DNA of 64,000 nucleotides from Lacrimispora celerecrescens. Lineage in GTDB: Bacteria; Bacillota; Clostridia; Lachnospirales; Lachnospiraceae. The stretch spans positions 62,001 through 126,000 of the forward strand of contig NZ_JPME01000014.1 of assembly GCF_000732605.1 (NCBI RefSeq). Direction: 5' to 3'. The position numbers and the translations under genes were made by a program. The notes beneath the pieces were generated by a model. The model was not told where the DNA came from and searched no databases. It worked only from the letters and a program-made list of their open reading frames with translations. Below are positions 53,711-62,453 of this stretch, piece after piece (position 1 is the stretch's first letter; every line of letters starts with the position of its first letter).

Positions 53711-54628
53711 TTACCTTGCATCCTTTTCGTATGGCTGCCCGCTGGCTTTCGGTGCTGAGGATTTCCCTACAAACAGGATCAGGATCATGATTGTAATGAG
53801 ATACGGAAGCATTGCCAGAATGGACGAAGGAACTGCAAATCTTCCTCCTCCTAAAGTAACGGTAAGGGCCTGGGCCGCTCCAAATAACAGACAGGCAGCA
53901 TAAGCCCCATGAGGAGTCCATTTACCAAAAATCACTGCCGCCAGTGCTATAAATCCCTGACCGCTAATGGCGGTGGGTGTAAACTGAGGGATGATGGCCA
54001 GGGTCATGGATGCACCGCCCAGTCCGGCTAAAATACCGGAAACCAGCACGCAGATATATCTGATTTTATAAACGTTAAGTCCCATGGTATCCGCAGCTGC
54101 CGGATGCTCTCCGACTGCCCTGATATGAAGCCCCCACTTTGTTTTATAAAGAAAGAACCAGATAAAAACAGCCAGCACAAACGCAATGACAACCGTAACA
54201 TCCACATTTAAATTCTGAAACGCCTTTGAGTTTAAGCTTCCAAACACCTTTGGGATTTTATGAGGCACCGGAAGCGACATGGTGGCACCGTCAAAAAGCA
54301 GGCGGCATACAAAAAGAGCAACACCGGGGCCGATCAAATTGATGGCAATACCGGAAATTGTCTGGTCTGCCTTACAAGTAATTGACGCAAAGGCATGGAG
54401 AAGGGCAATTACGCCTCCTGCCAGACCGGCTGCAAAAAATCCAACCCAGGCACTTCCTGAATAATAACCCACAGTAGCCCCTGTAACAGCTCCGATGGTC
54501 ATCATTCCTTCTATACCAATATTGGTGACGCCGGACCGCTCCGACACCACTCCTCCTAATGCTGCAAATACCAAAGGAGTGGAATACATAAGTGTAATGC
54601 CTACAAATAGCATCAGACTGTTAAGCAT
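53711..54628 (-). CDS. Nucleoside ABC transporter permease (second)
   Basis: A 305-residue polytopic permease of the BPD_transp_2 family: YSTPLVFAALGGVVSERSGV and NIGIEGMMTIGAV at the start, and AVGEHPAAADTMGLNVYKIR, the cytoplasmic coupling segment of the simple-sugar/nucleoside type. Its start overlaps the preceding permease by eight bases. Together with the other permease it forms the membrane channel of a BmpA-NupO type nucleoside importer. Confidence 0.92.
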   Translation of the reverse strand: MLNSLMLFVGITLMYSTPLVFAALGGVVSERSGVTNIGIEGMMTIGAVTGATVGYYSGSAWVGFFAAGLAGGVIALLHAFASITCKADQTISGIAINLIGPGVALFVCRLLFDGATMSLPVPHKIPKVFGSLNSKAFQNLNVDVTVVIAFVLAVFIWFFLYKTKWGLHIRAVGEHPAAADTMGLNVYKIRYICVLVSGILAGLGGASMTLAIIPQFTPTAISGQGFIALAAVIFGKWTPHGAYAACLLFGAAQALTVTLGGGRFAVPSSILAMLPYLITIMILILFVGKSSAPKASGQPYEKDAR

Positions 54629-55745
54629 GTTTCTTACCTCCCTTCGAAAACCGGTCCACCAGCGGCGGAATGATACGGGTCAGTGCCACGAAAAATACAA
54701 TGACGCCGATAACGATGTTGATGATCTCTGATGGAGCCCCCACCTCGTACTGCAAAGACTGGCCGCCGTAAATCAGACCGCCAAACAGCAGTCCTGCAAA
54801 GATACAGCCAATTGGTGAACTTGCAGCAATCAGACAAACGGATAATCCGTTAAAGCCCGTATTTTCAAAGGCTGCCAATGTGGCAATCCCATGAGGAGAA
54901 TTTCCGGTTATATAAAGAGAGGCAGCCAGTCCACAGATAGCCCCGGAAATAAGCATGGAATGTAAGATATTTTTATTTACATAAATCCCAGAAAATTCCG
55001 CTGCGCTCTTATTAAAGCCTACCGCTCTCAGTTCAAATCCTTTAGCCGTTTTATATAGAAGGAACCAGATAAACACAGCCAGAATGACTGCAATAATAAT
55101 TCCTACGTTCACATCTGTTTTCAGTACGGTGCTGCGTAGAAATTCATTCTGAGCAAGTGCCGCTTTTCCCGCTTCTGTCGTCTTGTAATTTCCAAGGATC
55201 ATCGTATATCCGGAACGGTTGATTGGGTATGTTCCAATGGTATCCGGCTTGTGAAATCGGTTTAAAGTGCATATATAATTGGAGAAATAAAGCGCAATCC
55301 AGTTGAGCATAATACTTGTAAGAACCTCATGGATGCCAAACTTCGCCTTTAAGAAACCTGCAATCCCACCATACAATGCCCCGGCAGCCACACCTGCAAG
55401 GACTACGAGAGGAATCTGAATCACCGGAGGGAAATCAAATAGAATTCCAACTACAGTAGAGGCCACACACCCCATAATAAACTGGCCTTCGGCTCCGATG
55501 TTAAAAAGTCCGGTCTTAAACGCAAATGCAACGCCGATTCCTGTGAGAATGATAGGCGTACTCTTAATGATTACATTGGAAATGTGTTTCGGACTGGAAA
55601 AGACTCCGTCAAACAGGACGGATAGTGAATGAACCGGCGGATATCCCGCCGCCGCGAGTATGATCCCCGCTACGATAAATCCAAAGAAAACAGCGATCAA
55701 AGTCATTGTTAATGGTTTTTTTAAAATCTTTATCGCTTTATCCAT
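54621..55745 (-). CDS. Nucleoside ABC transporter permease (first)
   Basis: A 374-residue permease with about nine helices. FAFKTGLFNIGAEGQFIMGC and ELRAVGFNKSAAEFSGIYVN are the family motifs. The periplasmic-side loop with FHKPDTIGTYPINRSGY is typical of the longer partner. It overlaps the ATPase gene by eight bases. Confidence 0.92.
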   Translation of the reverse strand: MDKAIKILKKPLTMTLIAVFFGFIVAGIILAAAGYPPVHSLSVLFDGVFSSPKHISNVIIKSTPIILTGIGVAFAFKTGLFNIGAEGQFIMGCVASTVVGILFDFPPVIQIPLVVLAGVAAGALYGGIAGFLKAKFGIHEVLTSIMLNWIALYFSNYICTLNRFHKPDTIGTYPINRSGYTMILGNYKTTEAGKAALAQNEFLRSTVLKTDVNVGIIIAVILAVFIWFLLYKTAKGFELRAVGFNKSAAEFSGIYVNKNILHSMLISGAICGLAASLYITGNSPHGIATLAAFENTGFNGLSVCLIAASSPIGCIFAGLLFGGLIYGGQSLQYEVGAPSEIINIVIGVIVFFVALTRIIPPLVDRFSKGGKKHA

Positions 55746-57273
55746 GATTCTTTCCTCCTGCCATTAACAGACCAATCGTATTTTCATCTACGGTTCCCTG
55801 CCTAAACGTATCTTGAATCTTTCCGTCGTAAATAACCGCTATGGTATCAGAAACGTTCATAACCTCGTCCAATTCAAATGAGATCAAAAGCACCGCTTTT
55901 CCTTTGTCCCTTTCACGAATCAGAGTTTTATGCACTGTTTCAATGGCTCCTACGTCAAGTCCTCTGGTCGGCTGTACCGCAATCAGTATATCCGGATTCA
56001 TGGCAACTTCACGTCCGATAATGACCTTCTGCTGATTTCCGCCGGAAAGTTCCCCCACACGTCTGGATCCGCAGTCATCCGGCCGGACATCATACGCCTC
56101 GATAAGGGTTTGGGTAAACTCTTCCATTTTCTTTCTGTTTAAAATCCCTTTTCTGGAAAATGGCTCTTTGCGGCAACGCTCCAATACTGCGTTCTCATTA
56201 ACAGTGAAGTCAAGGACAAGTCCCCTTTTCTGCCGGTCCTCAGGTATGATGCTGACGCCGCTGTCTATGACTGTCCTTGGGTTTGTGTTGTTAATCAGTT
56301 TTCCGCAGACCGTAATACTTCCTTTCTCTGCTGGAACCAGGCTGCTGATCGCTTCCACCAGCTCCTTCTGCCCGTTTCCGTCGATACCGGCGATCCCCAC
56401 GATTTCTCCCTTACGGACCGTTAAATTCAGACCCTTTACTGCTTCAAGCTTTCTCTCGTTCCTTACAACAAGGTCTTTGATCTCTAATACCGTTTCTCCC
56501 GGCTTTGCCGGAGTTTTATCCACCACCAGTTTTACTTCATGGCCCACCATCAGCGCAGCCAGCTCTTGTCCGGAAACTTTCTCTACCGGAACCGTGTCAA
56601 TGTATTCGCCCCGGCGAATAATCGTACAGGTATCGGAAGATGCCTTGATTTCCTTCAATTTATGAGTGATGATGATAATGGCTTTTCCGTCATCTATCAG
56701 ATTGTGCATGATAGACAGAAGATCTTCAATTTCCTGAGGGGTTAAAACGGCGGTAGGCTCATCAAGGATTAATAATTCCGCTCCCCGGTACAACGCTTTC
56801 AGTATTTCCACTCTCTGCTGCATACCAACAGAAATATCGCAGATTTTCGCATCCGGGTCTACTGCCAGCCCGTATTTTTCAACGATATCTAAAATCTGTT
56901 TCCTGGCCTTCTTCATATCTACTATACCTGCGCGGGAGGTGGTTTCATTACCTAAAATAATATTCTGTGTGACCGTAAAATCCTCCACCAGCATAAAATG
57001 CTGATGAACCATGCCAATGCCGTTTGCTATGGCCACATTAGGATTTTTTATGTCCACTTTTTTCCCATTGATAAAGATTTCTCCCTCATCGGCCTGATAC
57101 AAACCGTACAGTACATTCATTAACGTCGATTTCCCCGCACCGTTTTCACCCAGAAGAGAATGAATGCTGCCCTTCTTAACATCCAGACTCATATCCTTCA
57201 AAGCGTAAAATGCCCCGAACCTTTTTGTGATTCCGTGCATCTGGACCGCATAATCGCTGTTTCCCGTGACCAT
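55738..57273 (-). CDS. Nucleoside ABC transporter ATP-binding protein with two ATPase domains
   Basis: A 511-residue protein with two fused ABC domains. Domain 1 has Walker A GENGAGKST, signature ISVGMQQRVEIL and Walker [14 protein letters not shown]. Domain 2 has the degenerate P-loop GIDGNGQKEL, signature LSGGNQQKVIIG and AVQPTRGLDVGA in place of the usual Walker B. This asymmetric pair is the norm in ribose/nucleoside-type importers. It powers the two permeases encoded next to it. Confidence 0.93.
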   Translation of the reverse strand: MVTGNSDYAVQMHGITKRFGAFYALKDMSLDVKKGSIHSLLGENGAGKSTLMNVLYGLYQADEGEIFINGKKVDIKNPNVAIANGIGMVHQHFMLVEDFTVTQNIILGNETTSRAGIVDMKKARKQILDIVEKYGLAVDPDAKICDISVGMQQRVEILKALYRGAELLILDEPTAVLTPQEIEDLLSIMHNLIDDGKAIIIITHKLKEIKASSDTCTIIRRGEYIDTVPVEKVSGQELAALMVGHEVKLVVDKTPAKPGETVLEIKDLVVRNERKLEAVKGLNLTVRKGEIVGIAGIDGNGQKELVEAISSLVPAEKGSITVCGKLINNTNPRTVIDSGVSIIPEDRQKRGLVLDFTVNENAVLERCRKEPFSRKGILNRKKMEEFTQTLIEAYDVRPDDCGSRRVGELSGGNQQKVIIGREVAMNPDILIAVQPTRGLDVGAIETVHKTLIRERDKGKAVLLISFELDEVMNVSDTIAVIYDGKIQDTFRQGTVDENTIGLLMAGGKNHG

Positions 57274-57342
57274 GTCAATCTTTCTCCTTTCGGTTTTACA
57301 CCGCAGGCTCTTTCGATTCCTGCGGTGTAAATTATTTCTCTT

Positions 57343-58398
57343 CTATTTAGCGATAAATGCTTCATATTCCTCTTTTGTGGTCGGTGGTGTCAGTTCTCCG
57401 TTTTTAATCTTATCCTTCACCTTTAAGGTATCTTCATAAACACCTTCTGCCATGTTGCCATGCTCCTCAGGAATTCCCACACAGTCTTCCTGTAAACCGA
57501 AGGTCAGGGTCTGACCGCCGATCTCCTTGCCGTTCATTGCTTCTTCCGATACTTCCTGAACTGCTTTACCAACTAATTTGAGAGCAGATGTCAGCACGTT
57601 TTCCGGTGCAAGATATGCCTGATCCCGATCTACACCGATTACCCACTTGTCCGCCTCTTTGGCAGCCTCGATTACACCGGTTCCTGTACCGCCGGCCGCA
57701 TGATAGATCACATCACAGCCATCAGAATACATTCTTGCAGCAATTGCCTTTCCCTTAGCAGCATCACTAAAGCTCTCTGCATACTGTACAGAAATATCAA
57801 TATCTTTTCCAAGCTCTTTTGCCGCATACTTTACGCCAGCTTCAAAGCCGTACTGGAATTGGTCGATTAAGCCTGAGGAAATTCCGCCTACAAAACCTAC
57901 TTTTCCAGTCTGTGTGGTACGTCCTGCCACATATCCAACCAGGAAGGATGGTTCCTGGGCACGGAACATTACTCCGGTCACATTGGAAGGTGTATTCTCA
58001 TAAGCGTTGTCAATGATCGCATACTGGATATCAGGATTGCTTCCGGCTGCCTCCAGCACTGCATCGGCACAGGCATAACCTACGCCCCATAACAGATTGG
58101 CACCGCTGTCTCCCAGCCTCTCTAAATTCGTTACGAAATCCGATGCCTGCTTTGACTCGATGTAGTTAACTTCTGCACCGGTTTTGTTCTTTAACTCAGT
58201 AAGGCCTTCCCATGCTGACTGGTTAAAGGACTGGTCATTGATTCCGCCTGTATCCGTAATCATTGCAACGGAAAAGCTGCTCTTCCCTCCGGAAGTTTCC
58301 TCCTGGGCTTTTGTGGTCTCCGTTTTTCCGCCTCCGCAAGCCGTAAGTGACAGCACCATAGCCGCTGTTAAACCCAATACAATACCTTTTCTCATCAT
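57343..58398 (-). CDS. BMP family nucleoside-binding lipoprotein
   Basis: A 351-residue protein with a lipoprotein signal (MMRKGIVLGLTAAMVLSLTA, lipobox LTAC followed by GGG). The Bmp domain follows: VAMITDTGGINDQSFNQSAW, VGYACADAVLEAA and VIGVDRDQAYLAPENVLTSA. Homologues (Med, PnrA, BmpA) bind purine or pyrimidine nucleosides. It is 24 bp after the yjjW stop, without room for a terminator and promoter, so it is probably cotranscribed with yjjI-yjjW. Confidence 0.93.
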   Translation of the reverse strand: MMRKGIVLGLTAAMVLSLTACGGGKTETTKAQEETSGGKSSFSVAMITDTGGINDQSFNQSAWEGLTELKNKTGAEVNYIESKQASDFVTNLERLGDSGANLLWGVGYACADAVLEAAGSNPDIQYAIIDNAYENTPSNVTGVMFRAQEPSFLVGYVAGRTTQTGKVGFVGGISSGLIDQFQYGFEAGVKYAAKELGKDIDISVQYAESFSDAAKGKAIAARMYSDGCDVIYHAAGGTGTGVIEAAKEADKWVIGVDRDQAYLAPENVLTSALKLVGKAVQEVSEEAMNGKEIGGQTLTFGLQEDCVGIPEEHGNMAEGVYEDTLKVKDKIKNGELTPPTTKEEYEAFIAK

Positions 58399-58422
58399 AA
58401 CCTGATTCCTCCATTTTTCATT

Positions 58423-59286
58423 CTATACAATCTGTATTTCTTTAAACCCACATTGAACCGCCAACTCCTTTAATTTCTCCATTTGGTTCTGCGTAGGGCT
58501 TTTTCTATTTTCCATTTTGCCTCTTACCCCATAATTGCGGAATGTAATAAGCTTTAACTTAAAATCCTCCAGATAAGGATTTACTTCGGCGGCCACTCCT
58601 CTGATGACATCCTCCATATCCACTTCTTTGTCTTCTGATGGACCGGAAGAAGATTCCCCATCCAGGCATACCAGCCTTACTTCATATAATTTACCTACCT
58701 TGGCCAGATAATTTAGATTTTTTTTAACAACACTGTTATCTTTACCAGTCAACCGGTGAAACACCTGGGAATCCCACGCTTTTACATCCAGCATAACTTT
58801 ATCCGTCACAGCCATGAGTTTCGGGTGCTTTGTAAAATCCACACAGCCGTTGCTGTCCAGAAAACAGGATAACCCGGCGTTCCCTGCAAGCGTGAATAAT
58901 TCTGTGATAAATTCCGGGTATAGGCCGCATTCGCCGCCGGATACCGTGATCCCCTGGATAAACGGTATATTTTTTGAAATCTGCTCCCAGACGTCCACAG
59001 CTTCCATCCAACGTACCTTTGGAGAAGCATAATTGGGACAGACCCGGATGCAATGATCACACTGGGTACAGACCGCTTCATCCCATATCACATTTTTTCC
59101 CGAAAGGGACAATGCACCTGCAGGACACTGGCTGACGCAAATGCCGCAGCCGTTGCACAGCCTCTGTGTCTCCGGGTTGTGGCAGTAAGCACAGGCGATA
59201 TTACAGCCCTGGACAAATACTGCGGTCCGGCAGCCCGGCCCGTCCACTACGCTTAAGGGGATCATTTTGTTGATCGCGGCTTTCAC
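58423..59286 (-). CDS. yjjW: YjjW-type glycine radical enzyme activase (radical SAM)
   Basis: A 287-residue radical SAM protein. The start PLSVVDGPGCRTAVFVQGCN and the cluster motif CNIACAYCHN (CxxxCxxC) are those of pyruvate-formate-lyase-activating enzymes. Two ferredoxin-type Cys groups follow (CNGCGICVSQCP and CTQCDHCIRVCP), as in activases of the YjjW and glycerol-dehydratase type. VSGGECGLYPEF binds SAM. It should install the glycyl radical on YjjI, whose stop it overlaps by four bases. Confidence 0.93.
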   Translation of the reverse strand: MKAAINKMIPLSVVDGPGCRTAVFVQGCNIACAYCHNPETQRLCNGCGICVSQCPAGALSLSGKNVIWDEAVCTQCDHCIRVCPNYASPKVRWMEAVDVWEQISKNIPFIQGITVSGGECGLYPEFITELFTLAGNAGLSCFLDSNGCVDFTKHPKLMAVTDKVMLDVKAWDSQVFHRLTGKDNSVVKKNLNYLAKVGKLYEVRLVCLDGESSSGPSEDKEVDMEDVIRGVAAEVNPYLEDFKLKLITFRNYGVRGKMENRKSPTQNQMEKLKELAVQCGFKEIQIV

Positions 59287-60779
59287 TGCAGCCCCCTTAC
59301 CTTCCGGTTCTCAAGATGAGCGTTGCGGTAATTATCACCGCCCAGATGTACTGTATTCTGCAATACGGCTTCACCTTCATAATATTTTTCCATCTCGCTC
59401 CGTTTGACCAGATATCCTGTTATCCGGACCAGATCACTGTCCGAGGCATAAAAACTTATATATTTGTCTCCCAGAGAAAAGGCTCCCTTTACAATATCCA
59501 GCATAGCGGCCGGATTGTTTCTTCCCGTGGGATCAAACGAGAAAATATCCGCACAGCCTGTTGGGAAAAACTTGTGGAACCTGGCGCTGTGACGAAGGTG
59601 GTCATACATGAGTTCCGGTTCCATCCCTACCGGAATCCGTACACCTGAGGTAATGCCATGGTCTGAATCAATGCCGACCTGTGCGTGAAGTGCAAAATGA
59701 TTATCAAAAACCTCTGAATAGACAGCTTTTACCGAACCCGCATAATCCGCAATCACCTGCATGATCTGCTCTGCCAAGTCATCCGCTTCTTCATTGTGAC
59801 CATATGTTTTTTGTGGATCTCCCATCAACATGTTGGTGCATTCCGCCAGCCCTACAACTCCGAACATAGCAAGGAACTTATCTCTGGAGATAAGACCCTC
59901 CGTAGAGAGGAATGAGGTCTCAAAGAAATTGGATTCTTCTACAAGGAAACGAATTCTTTCATTCATGTAGTCTCCCATGCAGGAAAGACAATCAGGTAAT
60001 AACTCTGTTAAAAACTGTTCTCTGCCCTTTGCTTCCGCTGCTAACCTGGGAAGGACGATTCTCGCCAATGTGTAGGAACCTCCACCAATGGGAAGGATAT
60101 TATAGCAGCTTGATATCCCGTAATCCCCGTAGGTGTCTTTGTGCATCTTGTGGTTACAGATAGCCGGGTTTGCACAGTACAGGGAAGTATAAAGGGCAAG
60201 CTCTGCATAAGAATCCGGGGTAATGTCCTTATCATATTTCAGAGTCAAATTGGGAACTGCATTCTGAAGTTCCTTTTCAAGCTTTAAAATCAGGCGGCCC
60301 GCTCTCGTTTCTTCCGGCCCCAGATTAGCATGGCAGAAACCATCGGTTATGGTCCGGTCCAAATAAATAAGGAACAGCTTCAGCTTTTTTTCCGCTTCCT
60401 CATCCGTCACCCCATTAAGAAACGGTTCAATCAGTTTATCAATGTTACCAAGATAAACCGGATAACTAGTGATAGAAGGGACGTGACGATACAGTATGGT
60501 TAAATACTGCAATACTTCATCCAGGTCCTTAGGCGCCTCCATCTGCAAAAATTCACAGCCGTTTTTAACTGCTTTTTCATAGTCCGGCATTATGTATCTG
60601 GGGCGGTAAGGAGCATGCCCTTCATCCAGATCGCAAATCGCACCAGTGTCCATATAATGGTGGGTTCTTTCGGGTATGGAAAGCACCTCCAGACTATTTT
60701 CCGCCGCATGGGCCAGGGCTACAACTTTCTGCTCATAAGTCAGGTTCTTTGATGTTACAATGTCTAAAATTTTATTCAT
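59283..60779 (-). CDS. yjjI: YjjI family glycine radical enzyme, function unknown
   Basis: The start chosen is ATG 60779 (MNKILDIVTSKNLTYEQKVV) with AGGTAGG upstream, giving 498 residues, short for a glycyl-radical enzyme but normal for YjjI. The C-terminal DLVRITGYLVKRSEMEKYYE holds the RxxGY motif whose Gly carries the radical; GVVGLAECTNMLMGDPQ contains the likely thiyl Cys. It is oxygen-labile by chemistry. Its reaction is not known. It leads the nucleoside gene cluster, behind a promoter with a palindromic site, suggesting a role in the breakdown of a nucleoside- or deoxyribose-derived compound. Confidence 0.92.
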   Translation of the reverse strand: MNKILDIVTSKNLTYEQKVVALAHAAENSLEVLSIPERTHHYMDTGAICDLDEGHAPYRPRYIMPDYEKAVKNGCEFLQMEAPKDLDEVLQYLTILYRHVPSITSYPVYLGNIDKLIEPFLNGVTDEEAEKKLKLFLIYLDRTITDGFCHANLGPEETRAGRLILKLEKELQNAVPNLTLKYDKDITPDSYAELALYTSLYCANPAICNHKMHKDTYGDYGISSCYNILPIGGGSYTLARIVLPRLAAEAKGREQFLTELLPDCLSCMGDYMNERIRFLVEESNFFETSFLSTEGLISRDKFLAMFGVVGLAECTNMLMGDPQKTYGHNEEADDLAEQIMQVIADYAGSVKAVYSEVFDNHFALHAQVGIDSDHGITSGVRIPVGMEPELMYDHLRHSARFHKFFPTGCADIFSFDPTGRNNPAAMLDIVKGAFSLGDKYISFYASDSDLVRITGYLVKRSEMEKYYEGEAVLQNTVHLGGDNYRNAHLENRKVRGLQ

Positions 60780-60854
60780 GCATCCTACCTCTTTCATTTC
60801 AAGTCTTATCCATCATAAAAGGACTTATATCTCTGATACCCCTGAAATATTCAC

Positions 60855-60898
60855 ATTATAGCAATTACTTTTCACTATCTAAAGGACTTATGTCCTTT
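60855..60898 (-). promoter_or_regulatory. yjjI promoter with overlapping palindrome
   Basis: On the minus strand TATAAT (60855-60860) is preceded at 17 bases by a poor -35, TTTAGA (60878-60883). A perfect palindrome AAAGGACATAAGTCCTTT (60881-60898) overlaps the -35, and its half ATAAGTCCTTTT recurs at 60817-60828 in the untranslated leader. A weak -35 with a bound palindrome indicates activator control; the encoded Crp/Fnr protein is the obvious candidate. The rest of 60780-61053 is AT-rich without other recognisable features. Confidence 0.6.
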
Positions 60899-61053
60899 TT
60901 TAAGCAAAAATAATACGATTTGTACATAAGTAACATTTTTGTATGTACTATTTTAGTAAAAATCACAATGGATCCAATGATATTTGTGCACTATAAACTA
61001 AAATATTATGAAAGCTTAGAATAATCATCGGAAAATAATACCATTTTAACAAT

Positions 61054-61096
61054 AAAAAAAGAGCCGAAGCTCCTTATTAACTAAGGGCTTGGCTCT
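61054..61096 (-). terminator. Terminator of tuf
   Basis: On the minus strand GAGAGCC pairs with GGCTCTT, with CCTTA/TAAGG inside, followed by TTTTTTT. It starts ten bases after the tuf stop. Confidence 0.85.
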
Positions 61097-61105
61097 CAAT
61101 TTTAA

Positions 61106-62299
61106 TTATTCAACGATAGTAGCAACTCTACCTGAACCTACTGTACGGCCGCCTTCACGGATAGCGAAACGAAGACCCTGCTCCATAGCTACCGGATGAA
61201 TCAGCTCTACAGACATTTCTACGTTATCACCAGGCATACACATCTCTGTGCCAGCTGGTAAATCGCAAACGCCAGTAACGTCAGTTGTTCTGAAATAGAA
61301 CTGAGGTCTGTAGTTGTTGAAGAAAGGAGTATGACGTCCACCTTCATCTTTTGTTAAAACGTAAACCTGAGCGGTAAACTTCTTATGGCACTTTACAGAA
61401 CCTGGTTTAACCAGACACTGACCTCTTTCGATATCAGTTCTCTGAACACCACGAAGTAATGCACCGATGTTATCACCAGCCTGAGCTTCGTCAAGCAGCT
61501 TACGGAACATCTCGATACCGGTTACAACAACCTTACGAGTCTCTTCATGGATACCAACGATTTCAACTTCATCAGATACATGTAAAGTACCACGCTCTAC
61601 TCTACCGGTAGCAACGGTACCACGGCCTGTGATGGAGAAAACGTCCTCAACTGGCATTAAGAATGGCTTATCTGTCTCACGTACAGGATCTGGAACCCAC
61701 TCATCTACTGCCTTCATTAATTCAAGAACCTTGTCGCCCCAAGAGCTTGTAGGATCTTCAAGAGCCTTTAAAGCAGAACCCTGGATGATTGGTGTATCAT
61801 CGCCTGGGAATTCATACTCGTTTAACAGCTCACGGATTTCCATGTCTACTAATTCAAGTAATTCTGCATCGTCAACCATATCGCACTTGTTCATGAATAC
61901 AACGATGTAAGGAACGCCTACCTGACGGGAAAGCAGGATGTGCTCTCTGGTCTGAGCCATAACACCATCGGTAGCAGCTACAACTAAGATAGCGCCGTCC
62001 ATCTGAGCAGCACCAGTGATCATGTTCTTAACGTAGTCAGCATGTCCTGGGCAGTCAACGTGTGCATAGTGTCTCTTCTCTGTCTCATACTCAACGTGAG
62101 AAGTAGAAATTGTGATACCACGCTCTCTCTCTTCTGGAGCCTTATCGATATTCTCGAAAGCTACTGCCTGTCCAGTACCTAATCTTTCATGAAGAGTCTT
62201 TGTGATTGCAGCTGTTAAAGTAGTTTTGCCGTGGTCAACGTGACCAATAGTACCGATGTTACAATGGGTTTTGTTTCTTTCAAACTTAGCTTTAGCCAT
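61106..62299 (-). CDS. tuf: Elongation factor Tu
   Basis: A 397-residue GTPase: G1 GHVDHGKTT, switch [15 protein letters not shown]4 NKCDMVD, then beta-barrel domains 2 and 3 ([27 protein letters not shown]). It delivers aminoacyl-tRNA to the ribosome. It has its own promoter after fusA and is followed by a terminator, so it is not continuous with the S10 operon 25 kb away. Confidence 0.98.
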   Translation of the reverse strand: MAKAKFERNKTHCNIGTIGHVDHGKTTLTAAITKTLHERLGTGQAVAFENIDKAPEERERGITISTSHVEYETEKRHYAHVDCPGHADYVKNMITGAAQMDGAILVVAATDGVMAQTREHILLSRQVGVPYIVVFMNKCDMVDDAELLELVDMEIRELLNEYEFPGDDTPIIQGSALKALEDPTSSWGDKVLELMKAVDEWVPDPVRETDKPFLMPVEDVFSITGRGTVATGRVERGTLHVSDEVEIVGIHEETRKVVVTGIEMFRKLLDEAQAGDNIGALLRGVQRTDIERGQCLVKPGSVKCHKKFTAQVYVLTKDEGGRHTPFFNNYRPQFYFRTTDVTGVCDLPAGTEMCMPGDNVEMSVELIHPVAMEQGLRFAIREGGRTVGSGRVATIVE

Positions 62300-62363
62300 T
62301 TTATAACGTCCTCCTTAATTTATGCTCTATTTGAGCTTTAATTTTTATGTTAGGCTGTTTTTT

Positions 62364-62392
62364 ATTATATGCTATTTGTGCACTATTTTCAA
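62364..62392 (-). promoter_or_regulatory. Promoter of tuf
   Basis: TTGAAA (62387-62392) and TATAAT (62364-62369) are 17 bases apart on the minus strand, in the fusA-tuf spacer, which also holds a CAGGCAG/CTGCCTG hairpin (about 62410-62430) just after fusA. Confidence 0.8.
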
Positions 62393-62453
62393 GCCTATTT
62401 GACGGATTCCAGGCAGTCAAAGCTGCCTGAAACCCAGTGGAACCTGTTAGGAA

